Shown here in pieces: positions 10,272 through 22,236 of a DNA stretch of 64,000 nt; the stretch's first letter is position 1, and each line of letters starts with the position of its first letter. The stretch is from NCBI GenBank assembly GCA_030549495.1, contig JAUIRK010001052.1, positions 310,001 to 374,000 of the forward strand, in the 5' to 3' direction. A program made the position numbers and the translations under genes. The notes under the pieces were generated by a model, which did not search any database, was not told the DNA's origin, and was given only the letters and a program-made list of their open reading frames with translations. This stretch comes from Nectonema munidae. Taxonomy: Eukaryota; Nematomorpha; Nectonematoida; Nectonematidae.

Positions 10272-10545
10272 GAAAAGTGATATATATTAACTCAATATGT
10301 TCATTAGTATGAAATACCCTATTAAATTTTAGCATTTGAGCTACAAAATTTAGAGTAGACTATGCAGTCTTGGTTTATAAGTAGTATCATTATTTGTTAG
10401 TATTCCATTTAAGTTAATAAATTTATTAGCTAAAAAAATTAATTTTTATTAACTAATATAAATACTAAATTGTAATCAATTAATAAAAAACCTAAATTCA
10501 ATAAATTGTTTAACTCGTAAAACTAAAATATTTGACAATAGTACA

Positions 10546-10566
10546 GGGGGGGGGGGGGGGGGGGGG
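10546..10566 (+). repeat. Run of 21 consecutive G
   Basis: An uninterrupted 21-base G homopolymer in very AT-rich sequence. It could form a G-quadruplex and is prone to length error in sequencing. Confidence 0.9.
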
Positions 10567-12099
10567 CTGGAATATGCGCACCCATAGAAGCTTCGTCCCA
10601 CATCATAGTTAGAATATTCGTCCCTCCCCCAAACTTTGCCCTCGTAGAATGTTTGCATGGAGGAATAAATAGAAAAGATTGAATTAAATTGAAGACGGGA
10701 TCATTGATACTTTAAAACGAAAAAAATAGTCAAAGAAAAAAGTCATGAAAGCATTTTGGGTTCTTTTAAAGTTTCTAATAAAGGCAAATGAAAATTTTTA
10801 AGACTTTAGAGCTAAAAATAAAATCATATATTTTTATGGATCATTTCACAAAGGTAAAGATTCCAATACCCTAATCTTAAATTTAAACGATTAAAGGAAG
10901 GTTTAAGAGAGAAAGTTATGTCAGGTTTTAAAGAAGTACATTTTTCTTAATTAATAAAAATGAATGTTAAAATTTTTGCTAGATAACAGCGGGTAATTAA
11001 AAAATTATATTTCTAACTAATAAAACAATCAATTTACCAGACTTTTTATATCTAAAAATATATAATTATACATTTTATGATAAAAGAGGAGTGTTTAGCG
11101 ATTCATAAGATAGTTTAATTATTTCTTTAAAATTTTATTTGTTTAAAGATATTAATATATTTTCCTTGTTTGATATACAAAACAGACAATTTTCTATTAA
11201 AAACAGAGAAAGATGAATTACTTTAACATACTCTTTAATTTATAAAAAAAATTAAAATTATGCAAAAATATTGAAGTGTCTCAGTATAGTGAAATTTTAT
11301 AAAATTAAGATAATTCATTGCGACAAATCGATCAGGAAACAAAAGAAAAATATAAAGTAAATTGAACTTAATGATAGCCCTTTATTTCGTAAACTACCCA
11401 AACTAATACTTGAAAAGTTTTGTTTCATGCCTTTCTATAAATTAATTTGAAATATAGATGTATTACAAGAAACATTTTTAGATCCTCCATAAAAAATATA
11501 AATAATGATTAAACTTTTACATAAAAATTTGAAGTTACTGAAAAATTTCTAAAACTAAAAAATTAGGGGCCATTAAAATAATTAGAGCAAAGAATAAAAT
11601 GAATAAAAAAAATTTAAAAAAAATACAAACATTATTTCTTTACATTTAAAATATTTTTAATTTCTGTTTTTAATATGTTATAATGAAGGTATATTTAAAA
11701 TTTCAAAAAATTCTATTATATGCAAAATTTCAAAAAATCATTCCATAGTTTGCAAATCTTATATCTCAAACAATTATTTGATGATCTTGGTATACCAAAA
11801 AGAGTTACCAGATTTTCATAATAGTGCAAAAACCTTTGTTGATCTCTATTGAAAGTAAACAAAAAACTTAAAACAGGATGAGCTTAATTTTTTATATTAC
11901 GGTGTAAAATATCATAATTTCAATATGTATATATAATTACAAAAGAGAATATTGTATTAATAAAAAAAGATTGAAGTATGACAAATTTTAGTTAAAAATG
12001 AGTGTAACTGTTTTTCCAAAGACACTCTAATGTCCAAAGCGAACAAAAACCCCAAACACATTAAGAAATCAATACACATTCTAAATAAACATCTACTTC
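10567..12099. other. AT-rich filler inside the repeat C composite
   Basis: No frame, RNA gene or repeat boundary could be recognised. The 60-codon frame at 10,476-10,658 runs through the G tract and is not credible. Confidence 0.5.
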
Positions 12100-12925
12100 T
12101 TATTTTCAATGCATGCCTTACTTATTCACATTTCAGCAAACATTTGGGAAATCTGTAAACTCATACTCATTCCTAAAATCAATAAAGATCCAAGTTTCAT
12201 TCAAAATTAGCGAACAATCATCCTACTACCCATTCTAGGTAAACTTTTAAAAAAAATCATTCGCAAACGTTTAGTCTACTACATCCTATCCTGTAACCTC
12301 ATCCATCACACTCAATTTGCACATCTTCCTAACAAAAATAAGGAAACAGCACTATCTCGTCCAACCACCTACCTTGACTCTTCCCTTTCTACTCAGAAAA
12401 CTTCTTCTAAAATTTTCCTAGACATAGAAAACGCTTTCAACTCATCCTGGCATCCTGTCATCATCACAAACCTTGCTCACAAATTATTTTCTCTTACATC
12501 ATGAAATTTATAGACCTATACCTTTCAAACGATTGTCTCATTTTCCAAAATCGCGCTTTCCTTTGCATCCATAAGCTAACCCTCTCAAGTCCCCAAGGAG
12601 AATGTCTTTCCGATATCCTCTGGCTAGTTCTCATAGACCCGTTCCTCGATCTCATTTATAACAACACAGATTTCTCTCATTGTATTTCAGATGGCATATT
12701 ATTAACTTTTACTAGTAACTCTCAACAAAATACCTCACCAAATCATCTTCATTTCTATTAATGTTACAAGAAAAAGCAATTGCACATAAGATATTCTTTA
12801 ACTCCAGCAAAACCAGCCTCATTCACTTCACACGCAAACACACAGAACATCTTCATTTTAATGCCAGTACTTTTATACCTGCCTAGAAGACTATCAAATA
12901 TCTAGGACTAATAGCTAATCCAATC
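12100..12925 (+). pseudogene. LINE reverse transcriptase fragment (Jockey/I-like), decayed
   Basis: Across several frames, reverse-transcriptase landmarks appear in order: an IPKINKDPS-like block (about 12,165), ILLPILGKLLKKIIRKRL (about 12,215), a FLDIENAFNSSWHP block (about 12,415) where non-LTR enzymes have their first catalytic region, and SPQGECLSDILWL (about 12,588). It closes with IKYLGL near 12,895. The expected xxDD box reads with no intact catalytic pair. Stops and shifts are frequent. The QG-CLSDILWL block is shared with the minus-strand fragment at 47.7-48.2 kb, so both belong to one family. Both ends are truncated. Composition is richer in C than its surroundings. Confidence 0.75.
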
Positions 12926-12931
12926 TAAAAG

Positions 12932-13760
12932 GATTTGAAAATACCTATAAGTGTTAATCAAATTTGCGGTTTATTTCTGAAAAGTGTCTCCAAAAAAATT
13001 CCTTCACATTTTACATAAAATATATGTTCTATACAAATCGATCATGTTGTTTTCATTTCTGGACTCATTTTTTACATTTAGGATTTGAAAATACCTATAA
13101 GTGTTAATCAAATATGCGGTTTACTTCTAAATTTGTCTCCAAAAACATTCATTCAAATTTTACAATTAAATATATGTTTTTATACCAAATCAACCATGCT
13201 AGTTTCATTTATAGACTTAATTTTTGCAGTTTTCATTTGAAAATACCTATAAGTATCAATCAAATTTGCGTTTAGTTCTAACATTTGTTTCCAAAAATAT
13301 TGATTCAAATTTTACATGAAATATATGTTTTTATAGCAAATAGATCATGATGATTTCATTTCTGAAAACAGTTTTCGCATTTAGAGGTTTTACTGCTAGT
13401 GTCAATCAAATTTGCGGTTTATCTCTGAAAACTATATCCCAAAATATTCTCTCTAATTTTACATGAAATATATGTTTTTATACAAATTCGACCATGATAA
13501 TTTTTATTTCTGAAATCATTTTTTGCATTTAGAGGTTTTAAATGTCTGAATGTGTCAATCAAATGTTCCATTTACGTCTAATGTCTACAGAAATATTTTT
13601 GAAATTTAAATAAAATATCTGAAAGCTTCAATCAGATTTGCGGTTTACTTCTAGATACTGTCTTTAAAAATATTTTCAAAAAATAAAATATCTGTTTTAT
13701 ACCAAATCGACTATGCTTATTTTATTTCTGTACTGGATTTTGAATAATACGGTTAAAAAA
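12932..13760. repeat. Degenerate tandem array, about 150-bp unit (satellite C1)
   Basis: About five to six units. Each carries ATTTGAAAATACCTATAAG, TCAATCAAATTTGCGGTTTA, a T/C-rich spacer, ACATGAAATATATGTTTTTA and ATC(A/G)ACCATG-T-ATTTCATTT. A related array lies at 25,790-26,260. It forms part of the body of repeat family C. Confidence 0.8.
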
Positions 13761-14845
13761 TATCTCAAAGTTGCAATTGAATTAGTAATGTATGCCTGAA
13801 AATGAGTTCTTTAAAAAATTTTCAAAAAATGGCTGCATATTAGATATATAGTAAAAATATACTTTTTTTGTATATTTTGGCTTATAATACTTTCTACAAT
13901 CATCTTGATTATAAAATCTTTTGAAAATTTGTATGAGAGAAGGAACCAAGTTGAAAACTAATTTAAAAGAGAACATGTGATCAAAACAAATACTTTAAAA
14001 AAATATGTATCTTGACTAAATGGAAGATCTACCATGTTCTAATGAACTAGAAAATGGATTATATAATATTAGAGGGTTCAAAAAAGATTTTGACTGTGAA
14101 AAAGAAGTTCCTCTTTTACAAATGAAAAATATTTAAATCTATAGTTTATCATATAGGATTACAATTGACATTTAGCTAAGATGTGTAGGAAATCTGAAAA
14201 TTTAGAATAGGTCAGATTTATTAAAAATGGTACAGATGCCAATATGTGAGAATTTAGTCATTATCAAGATATTTTTAATTTAAATTGAATTTGTCCATCT
14301 TTTTCCTTTTGCGTCAGAGAGAATTTTTTAGATGAAGAACGTGGACAACTTTTTGTAATTAAACAATGAACATCACGAATGATTCATCAGAAAAAAACCT
14401 TTGAAATGAGATTGGTTGACAAATATTCAGGTCTGATAATAAAATACACGATACTGATTAAAAAGTCTAAGATCATCAAGAAGATTCTTTAATCAGAATG
14501 CTTTGAGAGAGGAAAAAAGTAATTTTATCATTATAAAAAAATTTTCGAACACACATTGAAGAATATAGATTTCTAATGAAAAAAGAGTTACCAAGAAAGG
14601 ATCATCATGGAATGAATAGCAAAATTACATACTGTAAATTATAATATGACGTAGAGACTACAAGCCGATAACGAATTTGTAGGCAAAAAGATGGAGGTCC
14701 TATCGAGTTACATAAGTTACTGTAGAATGAAATATTTTGAGTGAATTAAATACCTAAAGTTGGTTTATTAAATAAATTAAGAAAATAATTACTAGAAAAA
14801 TACTGCAAGTAGAGAAGTTGTTTTTATGTTTATATATTTGACATT
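13761..14845. repeat. Unique body of repeat family C, copy 1
   Basis: Non-coding. Similarity to 26,340-26,870 is visible over 14,250-14,700, for example GATTCATCA, GTTGACAAATATTCAG versus GTTAGTAAATATCCAG, and AAGATCATCAAGAAGATTCT versus AAGATCAACAAAGAGATTCT. Similarity resumes with 29,335-29,540. The family is therefore interspersed, with a fixed order of parts. Confidence 0.6.
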
Positions 14846-15866
14846 GATTTACAGGTTTAATCGATTTTTTTGACAGGTTTTATTGATTTCATAAAAAATG
14901 AACATCACTATTAAATTCTACATACTTGAAATGTATAAAAAACTTTTTATAAGAATAAAAATTTTAATTTTGACATGGGCTGTCATATTTAAATTATTTT
15001 GTCAGGTTTGACTAATTGACTAATTTGTATGTATTTTTATATGCTGTAATAGAAAAATACACAGGAAAGATACAATTATTCTAAAAACTGAGCACCATAC
15101 CATATATCACTATTAGCAACTCAAAATACACACTACCAAGAATCCTATGTTTCGAGCGAAGCGAGAAACGACCACGGGACCGGCTAGTTTTTTTTATAAA
15201 AAAAAAGGAATATAACCAGTAAACACACCCTACTTGAAAATGTTTATATGTGTGTAAAATGCCATACACGGTAAACTTCATCATCTCCATATACTTTCTA
15301 TTAAACGTAATTTTCTAATTCAAAAACCGTGCCTGATCCTTTCTTTTTGGGATAAATCAATTTTTTGACAGTTTTGATTGATTTTCACAAAAAAATGAAT
15401 ATCACTACTGAATTACGCTGGCTTAAAAATGGGTATATATGTGTAAAAAACATTATATAATTATTTAGATAAAAAGTTCCTTTTTAAGATGAGCTGTGAT
15501 ATATAAATCAATGCTTTGATAACTTTAATTGATTTTTATAAAAAAAAAGAATATCACAGCTGAATTCAGCATGCTTGAAAATGGGTGTGTAAAAAACATT
15601 ATATAATTATTTAGATAAAAAGTTCCTTTTTTGAGATGAGCTGTCATATGTAAATCACTTTTTTGAGAGATTTTCATAAAAATGAATTTCACCACTGAAT
15701 TCAGCATATTTGAAAATGGGTATACATGTGTAAAAAACTTTATATAATTATTTAAATAAAAAGTTCCTTTTTGAGATGAGCTGTCAAATATAAATCAATT
15801 TTTTGACAGGTTTGATTGATTTTGATAAAAAAAATGGACATCACCACTGAATTCAGCATAGTTGAA
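14846..15866. repeat. Tandem array, about 145-bp unit (satellite C2)
   Basis: Around five units. Each has TTTGACAGGTTTGATTGATTTT, CATAAAAAAATGAA-ATCAC-ACTGAATTCAGCAT, CTTGAAAATGGGTAT, ATATAATTATTTAGATAAAA and GAGATGAGCTGTCATATATAA. Unit starts lie near 14,850, 15,350, 15,510, 15,650 and 15,790. A GC-richer insert (about 15,100-15,190, GAGCGAAGCGAGAAACGACC) interrupts the array. A single-unit relative lies at 51,655-51,740. Confidence 0.8.
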
Positions 15867-15867
15867 A

Positions 15868-15994
15868 TATATATGTAACATTAAAAATATTTTTAAAAAC
15901 TTATTAATATCTGAGAAAAATAGGGGGAGGGCACTTTACGCCCCCCAGCACTTGAGCGGATAAATTTTGCCCAGAACTAATAGTGTAATGTAGT
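15868..15994. repeat. Right arm of the inverted-repeat pair (family C terminus)
   Basis: Reverse-complement partner of 9086-9228. It contains AATAGGGGGAGGGCAC, then CGCCCCCCAGCACTTGAGCG, and ends AACTAATAGTGTAATGTAG. It directly abuts hAT coding sequence, so the repeat truncated, or inserted into, the hAT element. Confidence 0.75.
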
Positions 15995-16425
15995 TGAACG
16001 TCACTATTCTGCCAATTTTGCTGAGTTATATAAACACTTTGCAAATGACTGGAATATAACAGAAAAAATCCAGGTTATAGTAACTGACAATGCACGAAAT
16101 ATGGCTTCCGCTGTTATTCAAGCAGGTTTTTCACATATTCCTTGTTTCGCTCATAGCCTACAGTTAAGCATATTGAATGGATTTAAAGCTGCAGATACCG
16201 AAGTGTTGTTTGCAAAGTGTCGAAAAATTGTGGGACATTTTAAGCATAGCCCGTTCAATACAACTGAATTGCAAAATTGTTTTGACTCACCATTGTGTAA
16301 GCTACAACAAGATGTTCCAACAAGATGGAACAGCGTTCTTTATATTCTGCAAAGTTTGCTGCAGGCTAAGGAGGCATTAAATCTTTACATGTCAACCAAA
16401 GAAAAGTATTATGTCGGTTTGAAAC
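15995..16425 (+). pseudogene. hAT (Ac/ZBED-like) transposase, 5' part
   Basis: One continuous frame from about 15,995 shows hAT catalytic-core landmarks: VIVTDNARNMA (a catalytic Asp), PCFAHSLQLSI, KCRKIVGHFKHSP and LQQDVPTRWNS. The N-terminal BED finger and upstream part are missing because repeat family C abuts here. The frame is cut by a piggyBac insertion and resumes at 19,232, so 15,995-20,005 is one dead hAT copy. Confidence 0.88.
16377..16425 (+). repeat. 49-bp direct repeat, left copy
   Basis: Exactly identical to 19,232-19,280, starting TTAAATCTTTACATG and ending TCGGTTTGAAAC. The two copies flank the piggyBac element. The usual piggyBac duplication is only TTAA. An 8-base filler, CGTATAAA, separates this copy from the element. 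Confidence 0.95.
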
Positions 16426-16437
16426 CGTATAAATTAT

Positions 16438-19231
16438 AACACGGATGACGGACACTATGACATTTTTATCCAAAATTTTTTTCTATTCTTTTACGTTCAA
16501 AAAGACTGATTTTTGTAGTTTTATATCAAATTATAGTTTTTCTGTTATTTTCAAAAGAAACAAGAAAATATATAATAAATCTATGATAAATTTTTATTCA
16601 TCAAATTAACGCCATCTACTTAATTTTTAAAATTAGTTTTTTGAATATCAAAAATTCAAAAAAAGCTAACTTTCAAAAGCTACAGTAAAACTATAGCAAT
16701 CATCTAAATTTTTCACATTTAGTTACCATAATTGTTGATAAAATGTTTTTTCAGAAATCATACCTTTTTCAAGACTAACTGGTACGTAAATTTTTTACAT
16801 TTATTGGGAAATAACTTTTTGTTTATAGTTTTTTTCAGTGTTTATACCATAATACTAATATTGTATGTTACTTATTGTTGTACATAAATGTTGTGAACAA
16901 CTGTTATAACGCACTAACCATGGTCAAAAAAGCAGAAACTATTACTGATTTGCGTTATAATTTTTCCAAAGTTAGAAGTATTTTCACTTGTAACTGGTTA
17001 AAATTGAAGCCATGGCATTTTTTTTCATATATATCGGGACTGATTTGTTTATCGCATAGTAATGATACTGTGAAGCAAACGGTGTGTTATTGATATCTTC
17101 TGTTATGCATCGCTATGAACGATGTGATGTTTGCAAAATCCCTTCAAGTTGCCAACAAAAGGAGAATGGCATGATAAATGACTGAAAGCCACTATGTTGC
17201 AAACATTTTACTTATTTCTCCAGATCTGTTCCCAACTATCTGGTTATCATTCTTTGCTTCAAGTTGTGAATTCCTTATTCTACTGTATATTTGACAGACT
17301 TGTATTTCATATTCCATCTCTTCCCTTGAACAGCGTCTTTTGTGTTTCTCTTGGAATAGATTGGTTTTTCTTCTTTTCTCCAAAATGTCCTCTTTTTCTA
17401 CTCGCTCCTCTGCTGATAGTTTCGATGCCGAAACTTCTTATCTTCCTTCACAAGTGAAGATGAATTGCTTGATGAAACATTAGTTGCTCCGATTTAACAG
17501 AGTATACTAAACAGCCGAAACGCCAAGGAACAGTGAGGCCTGAAAGCTTGAATATTCGAAATATTGTATTGGAACCTCCTGGTCCTAAAGGATTAGCTAA
17601 GAATATGAAAGATATTTATTGATATTTAGGCTGTTTTTTGATTTTGAGTTGATTTCCTTCATTTACTCAAAAACTTTACACAAGATGGAAACCAATTATA
17701 AGTAATATTTTAATTTTTTTTGTTCGATCAATATTTTTTGTTAAAATTTTTAGATCCCAACGCCAAAAATGTGCACACTTACTTCATTCGTATAAAGTGT
17801 TCGAAGTACACCATCTTCTATCTTATTTTCGAGCGTTGATATATTTAGGACAAAATGGGGATCAAAAAATAAAAGTTTCAGAATTATTCTCAAAATCAGG
17901 TTCTTCATTTTTGAAGGCTTGTATTGGACGAGATATGTTCGTCCTTATCCATGTTTTCTTACGGTTTGATGAAAAAGAACAACGAGATGCTTCTGATAAA
18001 TTAAGATAAAAAGAACACAATCAATTTTTCAATGTATTTTCTTGTTATTGGACACCACACTCCACAGTGACCATTGATGAGCAGTTAGTTACATTTAGAG
18101 GTAATTGTCCTCTAAAGATCCCAAAAAGCCTGGTCACTATGGAATCAAGTTTTACCACCTGAATGATTCAAAGTTTTTCTACTTTCTGAAGCCTGAAATC
18201 TATATTAGTGGATTAGAAGACAAAACTTACTTTTCAAGTTTCAACATCTGCCAAAGGTTGATCCAAGAAAGCAATATTCCTACTGAATGCGTCGTCTACA
18301 CCGATAGGTTCTTCACAAGTCATCAACTTGCCATATGGTGTACGCAAAAAAAGTTGTCTTTGTGCGGCACTGTTACACCAAATAGAAGATTCGTCCCAAC
18401 ACTATTCAGGCCAAAGCACTTGAAAACATTGAAATTACGAGAATGTGAAAGCCTTTCTACTCAGACTACGCTTCTTTATCATCTTACATTCCAAAAAGGC
18501 ACGCTACTCGTAACTTCAAAGCTGTTTATATTCTTTCTTCACAGCATAAAAACGTAAAAATCGGCAATGTAGCTTCTAAACCCGGAAGTATGTTGGCTTA
18601 CAACTAATTTAAATGTGGTGTAGACGTTGCTGCATTTTCCAATTATCTGGATATTTCTGTTATGAATACATGGATAATTGCGAGATTCAACTCTCCTAAT
18701 GACTTTCTATCTTAAAAACAGAGTGGCAGAAAGTATTTCATAAAAAGACTTGCTCTTTATTTATGTGATGAAGCAATGAAAGTGAGATCCCACCAGTCTG
18801 AATTACCACTGGAGACGAGGTACTTACTTGCGCATTATAGGTATGAGCAAACAACGGAAAACCAACCTTCAACATCGAAAATAGCTTCTTGTTCAAAATG
18901 CATTTCGAAGAGAAGCCGTACAGCTAGAAAGTGTGACAAATGTAAAGCCATTGTATGTAAAATTCATTTGAAAACGTTGTGTTTGAATTGCTTCTAAATT
19001 TGTATTAACGCCATCTGCAAACAAAAGTAAAAATTTAACATTCTTTATACTTTTCATCAAATAAATTTTTTTACGCTGATCTCCAGAAAAATTTTATTTT
19101 ACCAACACTTTCCTCTCTTTTTTTCAAATATTTACATATAAATTTTGTGAAAGTTTTGTATGTTAAATTTCTCGCTATTGCCAATTAACTGACCAATGCG
19201 TCGAAAAAGCATTGAGTCCGTCAAGCGAGAG
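16438..19231 (+). mobile_element. piggyBac-superfamily element, about 2.8 kb, inserted in the hAT element
   Basis: The ends are imperfect inverted repeats sharing TGACGGAC and ATG...TTTTT. TTAA lies directly outside the right end and TTAT outside the left. The interior holds a broken piggyBac transposase (about 17,385-18,997). The first 940 bp are AT-rich non-coding sequence. Confidence 0.8.
17385..18997 (+). pseudogene. piggyBac-like transposase, broken
   Basis: The N-terminal stretch starts near ATG 17,385. 17,797-18,009 reads FEVHHLLSYFRALIYLG and FVLIHVFLRFDEKEQR (the N-terminal all-alpha region). Next comes TIDEQLVTFRGNCPLK (about 18,070). A frame change follows, then 18,105-18,557 with HYGIKFYHLNDS, VVYTDRFFTS and LCGTVTPNRR, matching the DDE core and the YTDnfyTS motif. 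The C-terminal Cys-rich finger (18,776-18,997) reads CSKC...CDKCKAIVCKIH..CLNC. At least three frame breaks and several stops make it inactive. Confidence 0.85.
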
Positions 19232-20005
19232 TTAAATCTTTACATGTCAACCAAAGAAAAGTATTATGTCGGTTTGAAACTGTTCGATTCTGATTGGGAA
19301 AAAATTCAAAAAACGTCAAAGTTTTAGACATATTCCGCCATGCTAGTTCTGCTAGGCGGTGAAAAATATGTGATATGTAGCTGTGTATTGCCATTGTTAT
19401 CTTTTTTAACAAAGCATGCGAGTGTGAATGATGATGATTCAGGTTATATAGCTAGATTCAAAAAAGCCTCAATTGACTTTTACAAACGTGTAGCTGATAT
19501 GAAAAACATTGCTGTTTTAAAGATTGCGACAGCACTTGATCCACGATATAAAAGCTTGAAGTGCTTATCAGATGATGCAAAAGGACAAACTTAACAATTA
19601 GCAAATAAAGATTGGCTGAAGACAAACACACAAGATAATTCTAATAGTGTCAATAACACTACATGCGAAACAAGTGAAAAGCATTTCAAGTTGATGGAGG
19701 GAGACTGACTCAGACTCACAAGAATATGCCGAAAATGTTTTTGATGAAGTACAACTATATAAAATGGAGAAAAAAGTTTCGTAATCAGTTGATCCACTAC
19801 AATGGTGGAAACTTAATGAATATCGATATCCAAAATTGGCATTATTTGCTAAAACTGTACTTTGCATACCTGCTACTTTAGTTCCGTGTGAACGATTATT
19901 TAGCTCTGCTGGTAACATTGTTAACAAAACGCGTTCATCACTTGAACCAAACACTGTTAATATGCGTGTGTGTCTACGTAGCTGGTTATCTGACGATATT
20001 TGAAA
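19232..20005 (+). pseudogene. hAT (Ac/ZBED-like) transposase, 3' part
   Basis: Continues the 15,995 frame after the piggyBac insertion. ATALDPRYKSLKCL (about 19,525) is the alpha-helical segment before the C-terminal dimerisation domain. The hATC domain at 19,786-20,005 reads DPLQWWKLNEYRYPKLALFAKTVL, CERLFSSAGNIVNKTRSSL and NMRVCLRSWL in two blocks. There are several stops between the parts. No terminal inverted repeat could be placed. Confidence 0.88.
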
Positions 20006-22052
20006 GTGAAAACGCTTATTACACTTCTTAAATTTAAATTCAAATGAAAAATAAATTTGTTAGCAAATGTTATAAACTGATGTTTTGATTTAATCGAAAT
20101 TAACTATTAATTAATCGTTAATATAAAAAAAAGTTAACTATTTAAAATCTCAATAATATTGAAAATAACATGCTTGGGAGCATGTATTTATTAATCATCC
20201 CCACACCGACTCTCTAAATCCCTTCCCGCTGGACTATGGTAGGTACCGATTTTTTTACTTTTACTTGTCGATACCGATTCCTATACTAAACTTTATTAAA
20301 TCATGTGAAAAGAAGTAAAGATAATCATGAATGGTAAATTAAAGCAACTGAATAAAAATTGTTTAAAAAAATACTATAATTTTATTATTGCTTTAAAACT
20401 AAAAATAAAGATTGAATTATTATTAGTTTGATGGAGCGATTAATTAGAAATCGTGTTTTTTGAAGTATCGCCATCGAAATCGTATCCTGAATACTTTCTA
20501 GCCTTTTCGATTATTTTATTGCGCTTCGTTGAAATCGATAAAGACGGAAAGCTTGAACAAATATGGCTTATGAGAACTTAAAATGTAAAACGTTTCATTC
20601 ACATAAGCTAAATTTTGCATTATGCTACATAATTAGCAAACTGCACACAGTTTAGAAATAAAATAATCAATACTTTTCACTTTTATTTGAAATATTTAGT
20701 GTTATCTATGCTTCTATAAAAAATAACTTATGAGCTATATTTAAGAAAGAGAACAGTGGTGTATTACGGAGACTTAAAAAGAAGGACACATTCTAAATAG
20801 TCGCGTTTTTTTAATAGTAAAAACCTGACTATATATATATATATATATAAGCGTTAGATCTAAAACAAAATCAGCTCAGGCTGAAAACTATAGGAAATTT
20901 TTTATTTCAAATAAAATATCTCTATATAGTTAGTTTATCCTAGCACTTGTCTCAGATGAACTTACATACTGTTCAATAAATACTGGATGCGCTAACTACG
21001 CTTGATTTTTCAAGTAAATTCTTAATCAAGAAGAATCAGAATACGCACTTTTTGAAAATCGGAAGCGTATCAAAATTTTAGTATCGTCCTATCACTAATT
21101 AAAATTGAAAACAAATAAATAAAATTTTAAACTTATTTTTTCTAGAGAATCAATATATCTTTCAAAAATCAGTTTTTTTTAATTTTAATAAAAATATTAA
21201 GTCAAAAATAAAGCAAAACTTGAATAAAAGAGTTGATTATTGCGGTTGCTGATAAATCAGTAGATCACTAAAATAAAATGCATTCGAAAATGACATTTTT
21301 TGAGTGTATCTATCAAATAACAACGCTAAGAAATATATATGTTAACTAAAAATTGATTGATTTGAGTATTCAATGATTATTATTTAGTATAATAAACGAA
21401 TAGAAAAGCTAACTTATATAAAAAAAATTATTTGCATTTTGTATTAAAAAGTTTGCCTAAAATGATAAATCATTTTTATTTTAGAAAAGGACTGATCTCT
21501 AATGGCGGCGAATCATGTCATTAACGCTTTCAGATTTACCATAAAAAATAAGCCTGGAAATGAAATTACCATCATCGATCCAGCAATAACAATGTATTTG
21601 TTGAAGGCTATTTAAAGACAATTTCATCATCAATCAAAATTTTGATTTACAGGTTCGTCTTGTAGTCATGTTTATAAAGTTATAGGTAAGAGTTATGAGG
21701 TAGAAAGAGATGAAAAATACAAAATGTCAAGAGTGTATTTATATAGGCGTCAATGTATAAACTGAAAATTCTGTTGAATAATAATACACACTTTCCTTTT
21801 TCATAGACATGAATCAGTCATCTAATTTCCGTGAATATGGCATCAAAAGATAAAGCTAAAAGATGACAACTGTAGGACCTTCTTTTCAACTGTCAACTGC
21901 TCATAACTTTCTTACCTACGGATTGTAGTTCTTTGAAATTTTTGTTACGATTAAATATAAATTTGAATTTTTTTACTACTCAATCGTTTAAAATGGCGAT
22001 TGACCTTTTATTAAAAATATAACTTTTAGGATTGTTTTTCCTACTTATTTGT
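20006..22052. other. AT-rich stretch with possible hAT remnants
   Basis: No gene. It contains a (TA)n run at about 20,829-20,850. ACCGATTTTTTTAC and TCGATACCGATTCC (20,245-20,290) look like subterminal hAT sequence, but no end or target duplication was found. Confidence 0.4.
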
Positions 22053-22236
22053 GCAGTGGGGCATAGTTGGAGGAGTCAGAGATTTTAAAGAGATAGATGA
22101 AAAAAATAAGTTCTATAATCGAAACAAAATTTTTAGAAATATTAAATTTTCAAGTATTTAGAGTCGGAGGATATTTGTAAGATATTGGAGTCGATGTCGA
22201 ATAGTTTCCCCTCGACTCCGCAACCATGCATTCATC
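22053..22236. mobile_element. Candidate small hAT-like MITE
   Basis: The left end CAGTGGGGCATAGTTGGAGG and right end CCTCGACTCCGCAACCATGC are imperfect inverted repeats (GCATAGTTGgaGGAGTC against GCATGGTTGcGGAGTC). CAGTG-type ends are typical of hAT. No matching 8-bp duplication is visible. Confidence 0.4.

Noticed and set aside
12932-13760. CRISPR-like array
   Set aside because: Units are about 150 bp, degenerate and contiguous without unique spacers, in a eukaryotic context. It is a satellite.
20829-20850. (TA)n run as a regulatory element
   Set aside because: Ordinary microsatellite; several similar runs occur in the window.
22053-22236. Definite hAT MITE
   Set aside because: The ends are suggestive, but the 8-bp duplication could not be found, so it is kept only as a low-confidence feature.
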